NCBI GenBank assembly: GCA_964490005.1
Contig: CAZBBB010000006.1
Location: 7,686 to 71,685 of the forward strand
Direction of reading: 5' to 3'
DNA: 64,000 nt
Origin: CAZBBB01 sp964490005
GTDB lineage: Bacteria; Planctomycetota; B15-G4
The position numbers and the translations under genes are program-made. Shown piece after piece: positions 35,356 through 44,551 of this stretch. The notes under the pieces were generated by a model. It had not been told where the DNA came from. It worked only from the letters and a program-made list of their open reading frames with translations, and searched no databases. How positions within the stretch are numbered: the first letter of the stretch is position 1; the number at the start of each line of letters is the position of its first letter.

Positions 35356-36380
35356 CCCCGCGCCTCGTCCGCCTGCTGCTCGGCTGCCTCGCCGCGGCGG
35401 CGCTGCTGTGCTTCGGCGCCGCGCTCTTCGTGCACGAGCGCGTCCACGGCGCCGACCTGCAGCGGGCGCGCGCGCTGCAGCGCGAGTTGAGCGAGCAGCT
35501 CTCGCCCGCCGCCGCGTCGTCCGGGCCGGCGGCGGCGACGGGCGCCGACGAGCTGCAGGTCGCGCTCGCGCGTCCGCCGGCGGCGCTCGCGCCGACCTGG
35601 GAGACCTTCTACGCCGCCTCCGAGGAGCAGGCCTTCGCGGCCGCCGCCGTACGCGGCGCCATCGCCTCGAGCCACGAGGACCGCAGCGTCATGCCGCCGG
35701 TCGGGACCACGGCGAACTACGCCCAGGGCAGCGTCGTCCTGGTCTGGGAACCCGGGCCCGTGAACCGCGTGCTGGCGAGCACGCTCGCCGGGCAGCAGGG
35801 CGACCGCTCGCTGGGTTACCGCATCTACCGCAGCGTGGACGGCGCGCCGCTCGACTGGATCGCCAGCCTGCCCTTCGGCCAGACCACGTGGACCGACCGG
35901 CTCCTCCCGCTGCCCGCCAGCCGTCTCGACTACGAGGTCTGGGTCGTGCTGCTCAAGCGCGGACCGGAGGGCGAGTTCCTGGTTGGCGCCGAACCGGGGG
36001 AGAAGGTTACCGTGCTCAGTCCGGATCACTTCACCTTGAGCTTGATCGGCGGGCAACCCGACGAGGCCGTCCTGCAGGTGGACGTCTCGTTGCCCGTCGC
36101 GGCAGGCTCGATGCGCGCGAAGGTGGCACCCGGAGACGAGCTCTACGCGGGCGACTGGCCCACGGGACTCGTGCTGAGAGAGCTGGACATCCACGAGGAG
36201 GAGCGGCTGGCCACCCGGCGGCGATTGCTGCTGGCCACGGACGGCAGCCTCGTCCTCGACCCCGTGACCCGAGAACCCCGAACCACCGAAACGCAGGTGC
36301 TCGTCCCCGTGACCCGGCTGGTGGCGACCTTCGCAGCGCGCGACGGCAGCCAGCGAGTCCTCGAGACCGACCTGCCGTGA
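35352..36380 (+). CDS. Membrane-anchored FN3-domain protein in PilP/GspC position
   Basis: The 342-residue protein has an N-terminal signal anchor (LVRLLLGCLAAAALLCFGAAL), a linker, and a fibronectin type III-like domain around residues 125-225 (SVVLVWEPG, GYRIYRSVDG, LDYEVWVVLL). A beta-rich tail (LRELDIHEEERL, LATDGSLVLDP) follows. It sits between the PilO-like gene and the secretin, where PilP or GspC (the piece that contacts the secretin) is normally encoded, but I see no HR/PilP signature. It may be an analogue that binds the secretin. The ATG overlaps the upstream stop. Confidence 0.6.
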   Translation: MTPRLVRLLLGCLAAAALLCFGAALFVHERVHGADLQRARALQRELSEQLSPAAASSGPAAATGADELQVALARPPAALAPTWETFYAASEEQAFAAAAVRGAIASSHEDRSVMPPVGTTANYAQGSVVLVWEPGPVNRVLASTLAGQQGDRSLGYRIYRSVDGAPLDWIASLPFGQTTWTDRLLPLPASRLDYEVWVVLLKRGPEGEFLVGAEPGEKVTVLSPDHFTLSLIGGQPDEAVLQVDVSLPVAAGSMRAKVAPGDELYAGDWPTGLVLRELDIHEEERLATRRRLLLATDGSLVLDPVTREPRTTETQVLVPVTRLVATFAARDGSQRVLETDLP

Positions 36381-39265
36381 AGCGGACTCATAACCACATG
36401 CAGCGTCCACTGCGCCTTGCCGTCCTTTCGCTCCTGCTCCTCGGGGGTTGCGCGCTGTTCAGCGACCCCGCGCCGTCGACGACGCTGCCGCCGGCGCCGC
36501 CGCCGCCCGTCGCTCCCGTGAGCACGGCCAAGCCCGCGCCCGGCGACGAGGCCTGGCTCGGCGTGCTGCAGCAGGACGTGGCGCGCATCCGCGCCGGCGA
36601 GCAGGTCGCGGCCGGTCGCGCGCCGATGGTCACGCCGACTTCGGTGACGCCCGTCGAGGTGCCCGCGGCGGTCCAGCCCGCGCCGCCCGTCGCGCCGCCC
36701 GTCGCGCCGGTGGCCGTCCCGTCGACCGTCTCCGAGCCGGCGCCGAGCGCGGCGCCGGTGCCCGCGCCGCAACCCGCTCCGTCGCCGGCGGCGGCGCTCC
36801 CGAGCCTCTCGAGCGGCGACCTGGCGCAGTTGATGGCGCAGAGCCGCGCGCATGCGGCGCTTGCCGACGAGCGCGTCGGCGTGCTCGTGCAGGCCTACCT
36901 CGCCGAAGGCCTCGCGGCGCTCGAGGCGGGCGACCTGCAGGCCGCCTACGGGCACTTCGCCAACGCTTGGGAACTCGACCCGGCCGACCCGGCCGCGGCC
37001 AGCCTCTTCCAGCAGGTCGCGACCGTGCTCGGCAAGCCCGGCGCGGGCCTGATGGCCGTCGCCGCCGACGCCCGCCAGCGGGCCGAGGCGCGCGGCGACC
37101 AGGCGCGCCTGCTCGTGCAGCACGACGTCGCGCAGGGCGACGCCGCCATGGCGGCCGACGACCCCGAGCGCGCCCAGACCTTCTACCAGGACGCGCTCAC
37201 GCTGCTGCGCGCCGACCCGGCCGCCGCCGGCTCGATCGGCGAGGCCGAACTCGCGGCGCGCATCGCCGTGGCGCGCCGGGCCGCCGAAGATCGCGCCAGC
37301 CGCCAGGCCGACGAATTGGCCTCGCGCGCGGCCGAGCAGGCCGAACTGCTCGATCGCGCCGAGACCGAGCGCCTCGACCGCCGCATCGAGCAGCTCATGT
37401 CGAACGCCAACGCGGCCTTCCTGCGCGACGAGTACGAGGTCGCCGAGGCCGCGCTCGACGAAGTGCTGGCACTCGACGCCGGTCATCAGGAGGCGATCGG
37501 GCTCAAGCGCATCGCGGCGCGCGCGCGCCACGACCGGCGCGACCGGGTCACCCGCGAGACCTACCGCAACGAGTGGCAGGACACCTTCGACGAGATGCTG
37601 CACGACATGGTGCCGCCCAACGACGTGATGAGCTTCCCCGACGACGAGGACTGGGCCGAGATCGTCGCGCGCGGCAACAAGACCTTCGGCTCGGCCGGCA
37701 CCAGCCTGAGCGGCATCGACGCCGCCGTGGCCGACAAGCTCGAGAAGGCCGTGCCGGTGTCCTTCGAGGGCGAGCCGCTCGACCAGGTGCTCGCGCACCT
37801 GAGCGCGGTCACCGGGGTGAGCTTCCTGCTCTCGCCGGCGGTGCGCGCCGATGCCGACACCTCCTACGAGTACAACTTCTCCGACAAGGCCGCCAAGCCG
37901 GTCTCGCGCACGCTCAAGGTGCTGCTCGAGGACCTCACGCTGCCCCCGCTGACCTACCTGATCAAGGACGGCGTGGTGAAGATCATCACGCGCGACGAGG
38001 CGCGCAGCGACTACGTCCTGCAGATGTACGACATCCGCGACCTGACCTTCACGCCCGTCGACTACCCCGCGCAGGACTTCAACCTGCTGCCCTCGGGCAC
38101 CGACGCCGACACCTTCCGCGACGGCGTCGAGGACGAAGAGCCGGTCGCCTTCATCGGGCCCGACGCGCTGCTCTCGCTCATCCAGGACAACATCTCGCCC
38201 GACAGCTGGACCTCCGACCCCGAGCGCACGATCCAGCTCATGCCCGGCACGCTCATCGTGCGCCAGACGCCCGACGTGCACGCGCAGATCAAGCAGCTGC
38301 TCGACGACCTGCGCGTGAACACGCACACGCTGATCAACATCGAGACCCGCTTCGTCGAGGTCGAGGACAGCTTCCTCGAGGACATCGGCGTCGACCTGCG
38401 CGGCCTCGACGGCTCGCTCACGAACAACTTCCCGCTCGAGGATTTCGGCCAGTCGGGCGCGGGCGGCTTCTCGCCCGGAGACCCGACGGGCATCGGCACC
38501 GGCAACGATCCGGGCTTCTTCTACGGCGGCAAGAACGGCGACCTGAAGGGCCGCACCGAGAACCTGTTCGACACGGTGCTGGGCGAGCCCGGCACGCTCA
38601 ACAACTCGGGCGGCCTCTCGATGCAGGCGCTGTTCCTCGACGACACCAACGTGCAGGCGGTGCTGCGCGCGATCGCCAAGTACCAGACGAGCAACATCGT
38701 GAACGCGCCCTCGCTCACGCTGCGCAGCGGCCAGCGCGGCAACGTGAAGTCGATGACCACCCAGACCTACGTGCGCGACTTCGAGCCCGAGATCGCCCAG
38801 GCGGCCGTGATCGCGCAGCCCGAGCTGGACAACGTGCGCAACGGCGTGATGCTCGACGTGCGCGCGGTGGCCTCGGCCGACCTGCGTTTCATCACCATGG
38901 AGCTGCGGCCCACCGTCGTCGAACTCGTGCCCGACGAGCAGGGCAACGAGATCCGCACCGAAGTCGTGAGCCTCGCGACGCAGAACAGCTCGGACGTCTC
39001 GATCCAGCTCCCCGAGCTGCGCATCCAGCGGCTGCGCACGACGGCCACGATCCCCGACGGCGGCACGCTCATGCTCGGCGGCCTGAAGCGCTCGGTCGAG
39101 CAGCAGCAGTCCTCGGGCGTGCCGTTCCTGAGCGACATCCCGCTGCTCGGTTCGATCTTCTCGCGCTCGGGCGAGTACACCAGCAAGCGCAAGCTGATCA
39201 TCCTGCTCAAGGCGTCGATCATCGCCCCCGAGGAGCACGAGCCTTCGCCCGGTTTCCGCCGCTGA
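36377..39265 (+). CDS. Lipoprotein secretin of the PilQ/GspD superfamily with TPR-like N-terminus (secretin 1)
   Basis: The GTG at 36377 overlaps the preceding stop (962 residues); ATG 36398 is an alternative. A lipobox LLLLGGC gives a lipidated cysteine. A proline-alanine-rich linker (to about 140) and helical TPR-like repeats (about 150-400) follow. Next are a short N0/STN-type domain (PVSFEGEPLDQVLAHLSAVTG), N1/N-type modules (IQLMPGTLIVRQTPDVHAQIKQLLDDL split) and a secretin core (IETRFVEVEDSFLEDIGVDLRGL split; PDGGTLMLGGL; PFLSDIPLLGSIF; RKLIILLKASI). It would form the outer-membrane pore. The long N-terminal extension is unusual for PilQ or GspD. Confidence 0.88.
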   Translation: MKRTHNHMQRPLRLAVLSLLLLGGCALFSDPAPSTTLPPAPPPPVAPVSTAKPAPGDEAWLGVLQQDVARIRAGEQVAAGRAPMVTPTSVTPVEVPAAVQPAPPVAPPVAPVAVPSTVSEPAPSAAPVPAPQPAPSPAAALPSLSSGDLAQLMAQSRAHAALADERVGVLVQAYLAEGLAALEAGDLQAAYGHFANAWELDPADPAAASLFQQVATVLGKPGAGLMAVAADARQRAEARGDQARLLVQHDVAQGDAAMAADDPERAQTFYQDALTLLRADPAAAGSIGEAELAARIAVARRAAEDRASRQADELASRAAEQAELLDRAETERLDRRIEQLMSNANAAFLRDEYEVAEAALDEVLALDAGHQEAIGLKRIAARARHDRRDRVTRETYRNEWQDTFDEMLHDMVPPNDVMSFPDDEDWAEIVARGNKTFGSAGTSLSGIDAAVADKLEKAVPVSFEGEPLDQVLAHLSAVTGVSFLLSPAVRADADTSYEYNFSDKAAKPVSRTLKVLLEDLTLPPLTYLIKDGVVKIITRDEARSDYVLQMYDIRDLTFTPVDYPAQDFNLLPSGTDADTFRDGVEDEEPVAFIGPDALLSLIQDNISPDSWTSDPERTIQLMPGTLIVRQTPDVHAQIKQLLDDLRVNTHTLINIETRFVEVEDSFLEDIGVDLRGLDGSLTNNFPLEDFGQSGAGGFSPGDPTGIGTGNDPGFFYGGKNGDLKGRTENLFDTVLGEPGTLNNSGGLSMQALFLDDTNVQAVLRAIAKYQTSNIVNAPSLTLRSGQRGNVKSMTTQTYVRDFEPEIAQAAVIAQPELDNVRNGVMLDVRAVASADLRFITMELRPTVVELVPDEQGNEIRTEVVSLATQNSSDVSIQLPELRIQRLRTTATIPDGGTLMLGGLKRSVEQQQSSGVPFLSDIPLLGSIFSRSGEYTSKRKLIILLKASIIAPEEHEPSPGFRR

Positions 39266-39279
39266 CCGCCCGACCCGCC

Positions 39280-42078
39280 ATGAAGCTGCCGACGCTCGTC
39301 CCGACCCTGCTCGTCGCCGTATTGCTCGCCCCCGCCGCCGGCGGGCAGGCCAGCCTCGTCGACGACGACATCCGCTTCGCGGAGAACCTCGCGCGCTACC
39401 GCTACTTCTCGCTGGCCGAGGACGTGCTCGCCGGCGTGCGCGAGGGGCGTCTCGACGACGCGCAGGCGGGCAACGTGCTGCTCACCGAAGCCGTCATCCG
39501 GCGCCGCGCCAGCGAGAGCACGGCCGACGACGAGAAGCGCTCCAAGTGGCTGGGCGAGGCCATCGACAAGCTCTCCGACTGGAGCAAGACGGGCAGCGCC
39601 TTCGCGCTGCACGAACGTCGGCCCGAGGCGCTCGAGCATCTCGTCGCGGCGCTCGGCGACCGCGGGCGGCTGCGCGCGAGCCAGGCCGAGCAGGACAGCG
39701 CGCGCGCCGACACGCTGCGCGCGCTCGCCGACAAGGATTTCGCCGAAGCCGACGCCGCCCTCACGCAGCTCGCCAAGGAATACGAGCTGCGCGCGAGCCA
39801 GGCCGACGGGCTCGAGCAGACCGACCTCGCCGGCCAGTACCGGGCGCGCGCCGCCGAGACCTTCTACAAGCGCGGCCTGAACAACATCGACTGGGCCGAC
39901 GTGAGCCCCGAGCGCGAGCACCGGCTCGAGCAGGCGCGCGAGGCGCTCATCGAGTTCCAGTGGGCGCTCGACGAGGAGAAGCTCAGCCAGTACTACGCGC
40001 TGCACCTGCAGGGCGTCATCGCGCGCAAGCTCGGCGATCTCGACGAGGCCGCCGCGATCCAGGCCGAGGTGCTCGAGCGCGGCCAGTGGTACTGGGACAA
40101 CATCACCGGCGACCCGCTCGCCATGGCGCAGGTCACCGAACTGTTCGACCGCGCCTGGGGCGAACAGGCCACGATGGCCGCCGCCGCGGGCAACGTCGAC
40201 GCGGGATCGGCGATCATCGCCGCCATGCGGGACGCGCACGACAAGGGCGGGCGCGAGTACGGGCGCGTGGGCCTGACGGTGCTGCTCGACTGGGCCGAGG
40301 TCCTGGCCCTCGCCGGCCAGCAGGGCAAGGCCGGCGACCTGATCAAGCTCGTGTCCGACCGGGGCGCGAGCCTGCCCGAGGGCGAGCGCGCGCGCGACAT
40401 GCTCGCGACCACGCTGAGCAGCGGTTCGGGTTCGCTCAGCGGCGGCTCGCCCGCCGTGCTCATGGCGGCCGCGCGCGGGCTGTACGACCGGCGCGAGTTC
40501 GGCGAGGCGGCCTTCTTCTACCTCAACGCGGCCGCGTCGCTGGCATCGGAAGCCGACCGCCGCCAGCACGCCGTCGAGGCCTGGACCGGCGCGGGCCGCG
40601 CGCTGTCCCAGGAGAAGCGCTACCTCGAGGCCTCGCTGGCCTTCGAGCAGGCGCTCGACGCCGCGGTCGACCTCGGCCTCGACGCCGAGGCGCAGGCCAA
40701 CACGGCCGCGAGCATGTACACCAACCTCGACCGCCGCTATCGCGTCACCGGACACGCCTTCGACAAGCGGCTGCGCGACGCGGCGCGCGAGCGCCTGATC
40801 GCCATGGGCATCGGCGAGAACCTGGTCTTCCTGCAAGCCAAGGAGAAGTTCGTCGAGGCCGGCATGGCCAGCCCGCCCGACCTCAAGCTGTACGCCGAGG
40901 CGCAGGCCGACTTCGAATCGGTGCCCGCCACGGCCGCCGACTACGAGCGCGCGCTGGTCTACACGGCGCGCTGCCTGGCGGCGGCCGGCCGGCACGACGA
41001 GGCGCTCGCGGCCTTCGACGCGATGATCGCCCGCAGCTCGGACGCCACCAGGACGCCGACGACGACGCAGGCGCGCGCCACGCGCGAGGTCGCTCTCGGC
41101 GAGGCGCTCAACTACAAGGCGCAGTTGCTGCTCGACCCGGCGCTGGGCCGGCCGGCCGAGGCGCTCGAGCTGCTGTCGGGTTTCGAGACGCTGCTGCCCT
41201 CGCAGCCCGGCCTGATCGAGAGCGTCAAGTACCTGCGCATCTCGGCCCAGGCCGCGCTGGGCGACGTCGACGCGGCGCGCGCCGCGCTCGAGGAGCTGCG
41301 CGTGTTCCGGCCCGAGAGCGGCTATGCGCGGCTGGCGGCCTTCGAGCTGAGCCAGGCCGCGCTCAAGGCCAGCGAGGCCGCCGACGACCCGGCCGTCCAG
41401 CGCCGGCTGCTTGCCGAGGCCGCCGACGCGATGTGGACCTACAACGAGCTGGCCGGCTTCCCGAGCTACGGCAACCTCGTCGGCTGCGCCGACTGGTACG
41501 CCCGCGTCGGGCGCCACGACATGGCGGCGCGCGCCTACGCCAAGGCGCTCGAGGTCTTCGACCGGCCCTCCGGCGGCGCGAGCGCCAGCCAGCTCGACGA
41601 CACGCGCATCAACTACGCGCTCTCGCTCGACGCGCTCAAGGAGTTCGGCAAGTCGCGTCCGCTCTGGGAGGACCTGCTCGCGCGCGGCCACAAGGACTTC
41701 CGGGTCATGGCCGGCGCCGCCTCGTGCTTCGGCGGCTGGCTCGAGGCCGACGCCGAGGGCAACGTCGTCGAGGTGCGCGGCTCGGGCGACTTCGAGCGGG
41801 CCTACGAGCTGTGGGTCGAGGTGCACAGGTTCGCCGCGACGCTGCGCCCCCAGAAGATCTGGTGGCAGAGCAAGCTGGGCGCGATCTACGCGCGCTACCA
41901 GTCCGGCGCCGCCAACCCCGCGCACCTGGTCGAGGCCCGCAAGGTGCTCGACAGCGTGCGCCTCCAGAATCCCGATTACGACGAGCAGACCCTGCCCGAC
42001 CTCCCGCCCGAGCAGAGCTACTCGCCGGCCTTCAAGCCGCTTTTCAAGTACCTCGAGCGCAAGGTCCCGGCCCGCTGA
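39280..42078 (+). CDS. Large periplasmic TPR protein (932 aa)
   Basis: A signal peptide (LVPTLLVAVLLAPAAGGQ) precedes about 900 residues of helical repeats. TPR-like pairs are clearest around AEAFYKRGLNN-type, AIQAEVLERGQWYW, GEAAFFYLNAAASLA, SLAFEQALDAAVDLG, DEALAAFDAMIARS and AARAYAKALEVFDRP. No enzymatic motif is present. It starts 14 bases after the secretin stop. Large periplasmic TPR proteins next to ExbB/ExbD are common in planctomycetes and related phyla, where they may act as scaffolds for envelope machines. The role here is inferred from position. Confidence 0.8.
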   Translation: MKLPTLVPTLLVAVLLAPAAGGQASLVDDDIRFAENLARYRYFSLAEDVLAGVREGRLDDAQAGNVLLTEAVIRRRASESTADDEKRSKWLGEAIDKLSDWSKTGSAFALHERRPEALEHLVAALGDRGRLRASQAEQDSARADTLRALADKDFAEADAALTQLAKEYELRASQADGLEQTDLAGQYRARAAETFYKRGLNNIDWADVSPEREHRLEQAREALIEFQWALDEEKLSQYYALHLQGVIARKLGDLDEAAAIQAEVLERGQWYWDNITGDPLAMAQVTELFDRAWGEQATMAAAAGNVDAGSAIIAAMRDAHDKGGREYGRVGLTVLLDWAEVLALAGQQGKAGDLIKLVSDRGASLPEGERARDMLATTLSSGSGSLSGGSPAVLMAAARGLYDRREFGEAAFFYLNAAASLASEADRRQHAVEAWTGAGRALSQEKRYLEASLAFEQALDAAVDLGLDAEAQANTAASMYTNLDRRYRVTGHAFDKRLRDAARERLIAMGIGENLVFLQAKEKFVEAGMASPPDLKLYAEAQADFESVPATAADYERALVYTARCLAAAGRHDEALAAFDAMIARSSDATRTPTTTQARATREVALGEALNYKAQLLLDPALGRPAEALELLSGFETLLPSQPGLIESVKYLRISAQAALGDVDAARAALEELRVFRPESGYARLAAFELSQAALKASEAADDPAVQRRLLAEAADAMWTYNELAGFPSYGNLVGCADWYARVGRHDMAARAYAKALEVFDRPSGGASASQLDDTRINYALSLDALKEFGKSRPLWEDLLARGHKDFRVMAGAASCFGGWLEADAEGNVVEVRGSGDFERAYELWVEVHRFAATLRPQKIWWQSKLGAIYARYQSGAANPAHLVEARKVLDSVRLQNPDYDEQTLPDLPPEQSYSPAFKPLFKYLERKVPAR

Positions 42079-42098
42079 GGAGCCGGCCGGGCGCCGCA

Positions 42099-42128
42099 TT
42101 GATCGGTCCCGAAAGTCCGCCCTAGAAT
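42099..42128 (+). promoter_or_regulatory. Candidate promoter inside the cluster, upstream of the second TPR gene
   Basis: TTGATC (42099-42104) and TAGAAT (42123-42128) are 18 bases apart and match consensus at four and five of six bases. The -10 overlaps the ATG at 42127, which argues for translation starting at the GTG at 42163. Confidence 0.45.
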
Positions 42129-42153
42129 GCCCCGCTTTCCCGTGCCCCCGAAC

Positions 42154-42157
42154 GAGG
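42154..42157 (+). promoter_or_regulatory. Shine-Dalgarno GAGG favouring the GTG start at 42163
   Basis: GAGG lies five bases before the GTG, which begins a textbook signal peptide (RKPSPFRALLAPLALLALG). The ATG at 42127 has no ribosome site. Confidence 0.45.
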
Positions 42158-42162
42158 CCCGC

Positions 42163-43293
42163 GTGCGCAAGCCCTCGCCGTTCCGTGCCCTGCTCGCGCC
42201 GCTCGCCCTGCTGGCGCTCGGCCTCGCCGACGCGAGCGCGCAGGGCCGCGTCGACGTGCTCAACCGCGATCGGGTCGTCGCCCAGCAGCTGGGCGTGAAC
42301 ATCGTCAAGGAAACGCTGGACGAGGTCGTGATCGAACTCGGCGGGAACAAGCGCACGTACAAGACCGCCGACGTGGCCCACGTCGAGTACGGGCCGGGCT
42401 CGGCCAGCTACGAGCGCGGGCTCAAGGCGCTCGCGGAGAACGACCTGCTCAACGCCGAGGCGCTGTTCGCCGCCGCGGCGAGCGACGCCAGCCCCGCCTG
42501 GGTCGCGCCGCACGCGCTGCTGCGGCAGGCCGAGACGGCCGCGCGCCGCGGCGATTCGGGCCTCAAGGCCGCGCGCGACGCGATCGCGGCCTTCCTCACG
42601 CGCAACCCCGACCACCGCCTGCTGCCGCAGGCGCTGCTCGCCAAGGCGCGCTACGCGGCGAGCGCCGGCGACCGCCCCGTGGCCGAGGAGTCGATCGCCA
42701 GCGTGCTCAAGCTCGCGTCCGAGGGGCGCATCAGCGCCGACTGGACGGCGCGCGCGCGCCTCCTCGCCGGCGACCTGGCGTTGGCCGACGAGCGCGTGGC
42801 CGACGCCCGCGCCGCCTACGAGGCGGCCTCGGCCGACGCCGAGGCGGCCCGCTCCGCGCTGGCCCAGCGGCCCGACCTCGAGCCGGTGCTCGCCGAACTG
42901 GCCCTCGCCGCCCGCGTCGGCGTGGGCAGCTGCCTGCTCGCGACGGACGACGTCGCCGGCGCGCGCGCCTGGTACGCCCGGCTGGCCGTCGACGGCGCCG
43001 GCCGGGTCGAAGTGCAGGCCGCGGCGGCCAACGGCGTGGCCGAGTGCGACTTCCGCGACCCGGCCCGCCTCAAGGAGGCCCAGCACGCCTTCGCCAAGGT
43101 CGCGCTCACGGCGGTGGCCGTGCCGACCGAGCGCGCCCGAGCGCTGTACTTCCTGGGGCGCTGCAGCGCGGAACTCGACGCGGCGGGCGCCGAACCCGGC
43201 GGGCGCGCGACCGCGCGCACCTACTTCCAGGAAGTCGTCCGGCGCTACCCCGACACGCGCTGGGCGCACCTGGCCCAGGACCAACTCCCCTGA
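42163..43293 (+). CDS. Secreted TPR-type protein (376 aa from GTG)
   Basis: A signal peptide (RALLAPLALLALGLADASAQ) is followed by a small beta domain (VDVLNRDRVVAQQLG...EVVIELGGNKRTYKTADV) and then helical repeats (YERGLKALAENDLLNAEALF, AYEAASADAEAARS, ARAWYARLAVDGAG, ARTYFQEVVRRYPDTRWA). The end resembles YbgF/CpoB-type TPRs, which accompany Tol-ExbB systems. It precedes exbB by 37 bases. An ATG at 42127 would add 12 residues but overlaps the -10 hexamer. No enzymatic residues seen. Confidence 0.8.
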   Translation: MRKPSPFRALLAPLALLALGLADASAQGRVDVLNRDRVVAQQLGVNIVKETLDEVVIELGGNKRTYKTADVAHVEYGPGSASYERGLKALAENDLLNAEALFAAAASDASPAWVAPHALLRQAETAARRGDSGLKAARDAIAAFLTRNPDHRLLPQALLAKARYAASAGDRPVAEESIASVLKLASEGRISADWTARARLLAGDLALADERVADARAAYEAASADAEAARSALAQRPDLEPVLAELALAARVGVGSCLLATDDVAGARAWYARLAVDGAGRVEVQAAAANGVAECDFRDPARLKEAQHAFAKVALTAVAVPTERARALYFLGRCSAELDAAGAEPGGRATARTYFQEVVRRYPDTRWAHLAQDQLP

Positions 43294-43330
43294 CGTTCCG
43301 TCCCTCCGCACATCGGTTGAGAGACCCTTC

Positions 43331-44047
43331 ATGAAGGCCACAATCCTCCGCTCCCTGACGGCGCTGCTCCTGGCCGCTCCGCTGCTCGCCGCTCAGGCCG
43401 CACCCGTCGACGCCGCGCCCCCCGCCGGCGGCATCGAGGAGTTCATCGCCGGCGCCGGCGCGATCGGCGTGGTGATCATGATCCTCTCGGTCATCGCCCT
43501 GACGCTGATCATCAAGTACGTGATCGACATGCGGAAGGTGAAGCTGGCCCCGCCCGAGATCGTCGACGAGATCGAGGCGCTGCTCGAGGCCGAGGAGTAC
43601 CAGGAGGCCATGGAGGTCTGCGAGAGCGAGCCCTGCTACTTCACCAACGTCGTCGCCGCGGGCCTGCCCAAGGTCAACGCCTCCTTCGAGGCCATGGAGA
43701 AGTCGCTCGAGGAGATGATGGACGAGGAGATCACCAAGCTGAACGGCCAGTTGAGCTGGCTCACGCTGATCGCCGCCGTCTCCCCCATGCTCGGACTGCT
43801 CGGCACGGTGCAGGGCATGATCGGCGCCTTCGACCAGATCAAGGCCTCCAAGGGCCAGGCGACGCCCGACCAGCTCGCCGGCAACATCGCGCTGGCCCTG
43901 ATCACGACCATGCTCGGTCTGGTCGTGTCGATCCCGGTGACGGCCGCCTTCGTGTTCCTGCGCAACCGCGTGGTGAGCTACTCGCTCGAGATCTCGGCCA
44001 TCGTCGAGGACATGTTCGAGCGTTTCCGCCCGCGCCAGGCCAAGTAG
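43331..44047 (+). CDS. exbB: ExbB/TolQ/MotA-family proton channel subunit
   Basis: The 238-residue protein has an N-terminal signal-like helix (SLTALLLAAPLLAAQAA), a first channel helix (GAIGVVIMILSVIALTLII), a cytoplasmic helical segment (IEALLEAEEYQEAMEVCE), and the conserved two-helix channel region with SPMLGLLGTVQGMI and ALITTMLGLVVSIP. ExbB pentamers hold ExbD in their pore and turn proton flow into mechanical work on periplasmic partners. The extra N-terminal signal-like helix occurs in some planctomycete and deltaproteobacterial homologues. It is followed by two exbD genes. Confidence 0.93.
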   Translation: MKATILRSLTALLLAAPLLAAQAAPVDAAPPAGGIEEFIAGAGAIGVVIMILSVIALTLIIKYVIDMRKVKLAPPEIVDEIEALLEAEEYQEAMEVCESEPCYFTNVVAAGLPKVNASFEAMEKSLEEMMDEEITKLNGQLSWLTLIAAVSPMLGLLGTVQGMIGAFDQIKASKGQATPDQLAGNIALALITTMLGLVVSIPVTAAFVFLRNRVVSYSLEISAIVEDMFERFRPRQAK

Positions 44048-44083
44048 ACCTCCCGGCCCCTCCCCCGCGCGCGCGAGAACGCC

Positions 44084-44548
44084 ATGGGTCGCAAGAGCAC
44101 ACCGCCCGAGCAGGTGAAGATGGACATGACGCCGATGATCGACGTCGTGTTCCAGCTGATCATCTTCTTCATGATCGTGACGGACATGACCCAGCAGGAT
44201 CTCGCCGAACTCAAGCTGCCCGTCGCGCAGATGGCCCAGAAGGATGAGACCGAGAAGGGCCGCATGACGGTCAACATCAAGAAGGACGGCACGATCGAGA
44301 TCAAGCGCGTCGAGTACGGCACGCTCGACGACACCGGCGCGCAGGAGGCCATGCGCGCTTACCTGGCGACCGAGGTGCAGAAGGGCAAGCTCGAGGAGGA
44401 CGGCACGAGCGAGCGCTCGTTGCTCGTGCGCGCCGACCAGTTCACCGAGTTCAAGCACGTGCAGAAGCTCATGCGCATCTGCGGCGAAACCGGCATCCGG
44501 ATCTACAAGATCCACCTCGCGGCGGCCCAGCCCGAGGGAGGAGGCTGA
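44084..44548 (+). CDS. exbD: ExbD/TolR-family motor subunit, copy 1
   Basis: The 154-residue protein has a short cytoplasmic start, one membrane helix with the proton-carrying aspartate D20 in DMTPMIDVVFQLIIFFMIV, and a periplasmic domain (TVNIKKDGTIEIK, LLVRADQFTEFKHVQKLM) of the ExbD/TolR fold that binds peptidoglycan or partner proteins. The following exbD copy begins three bases after its stop and shares the membrane helix but not the periplasmic loop, suggesting a heterodimer. Confidence 0.93.
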   Translation: MGRKSTPPEQVKMDMTPMIDVVFQLIIFFMIVTDMTQQDLAELKLPVAQMAQKDETEKGRMTVNIKKDGTIEIKRVEYGTLDDTGAQEAMRAYLATEVQKGKLEEDGTSERSLLVRADQFTEFKHVQKLMRICGETGIRIYKIHLAAAQPEGGG

Positions 44549-44551
44549 ACG

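Noticed and set aside
38767..43341. A ~1500-codon minus-strand open frame across secretin 1 and the TPR genes
   Set aside because: It covers the complements of several well-supported genes. Its composition is arginine-, leucine- and glycine-rich without domain signatures.
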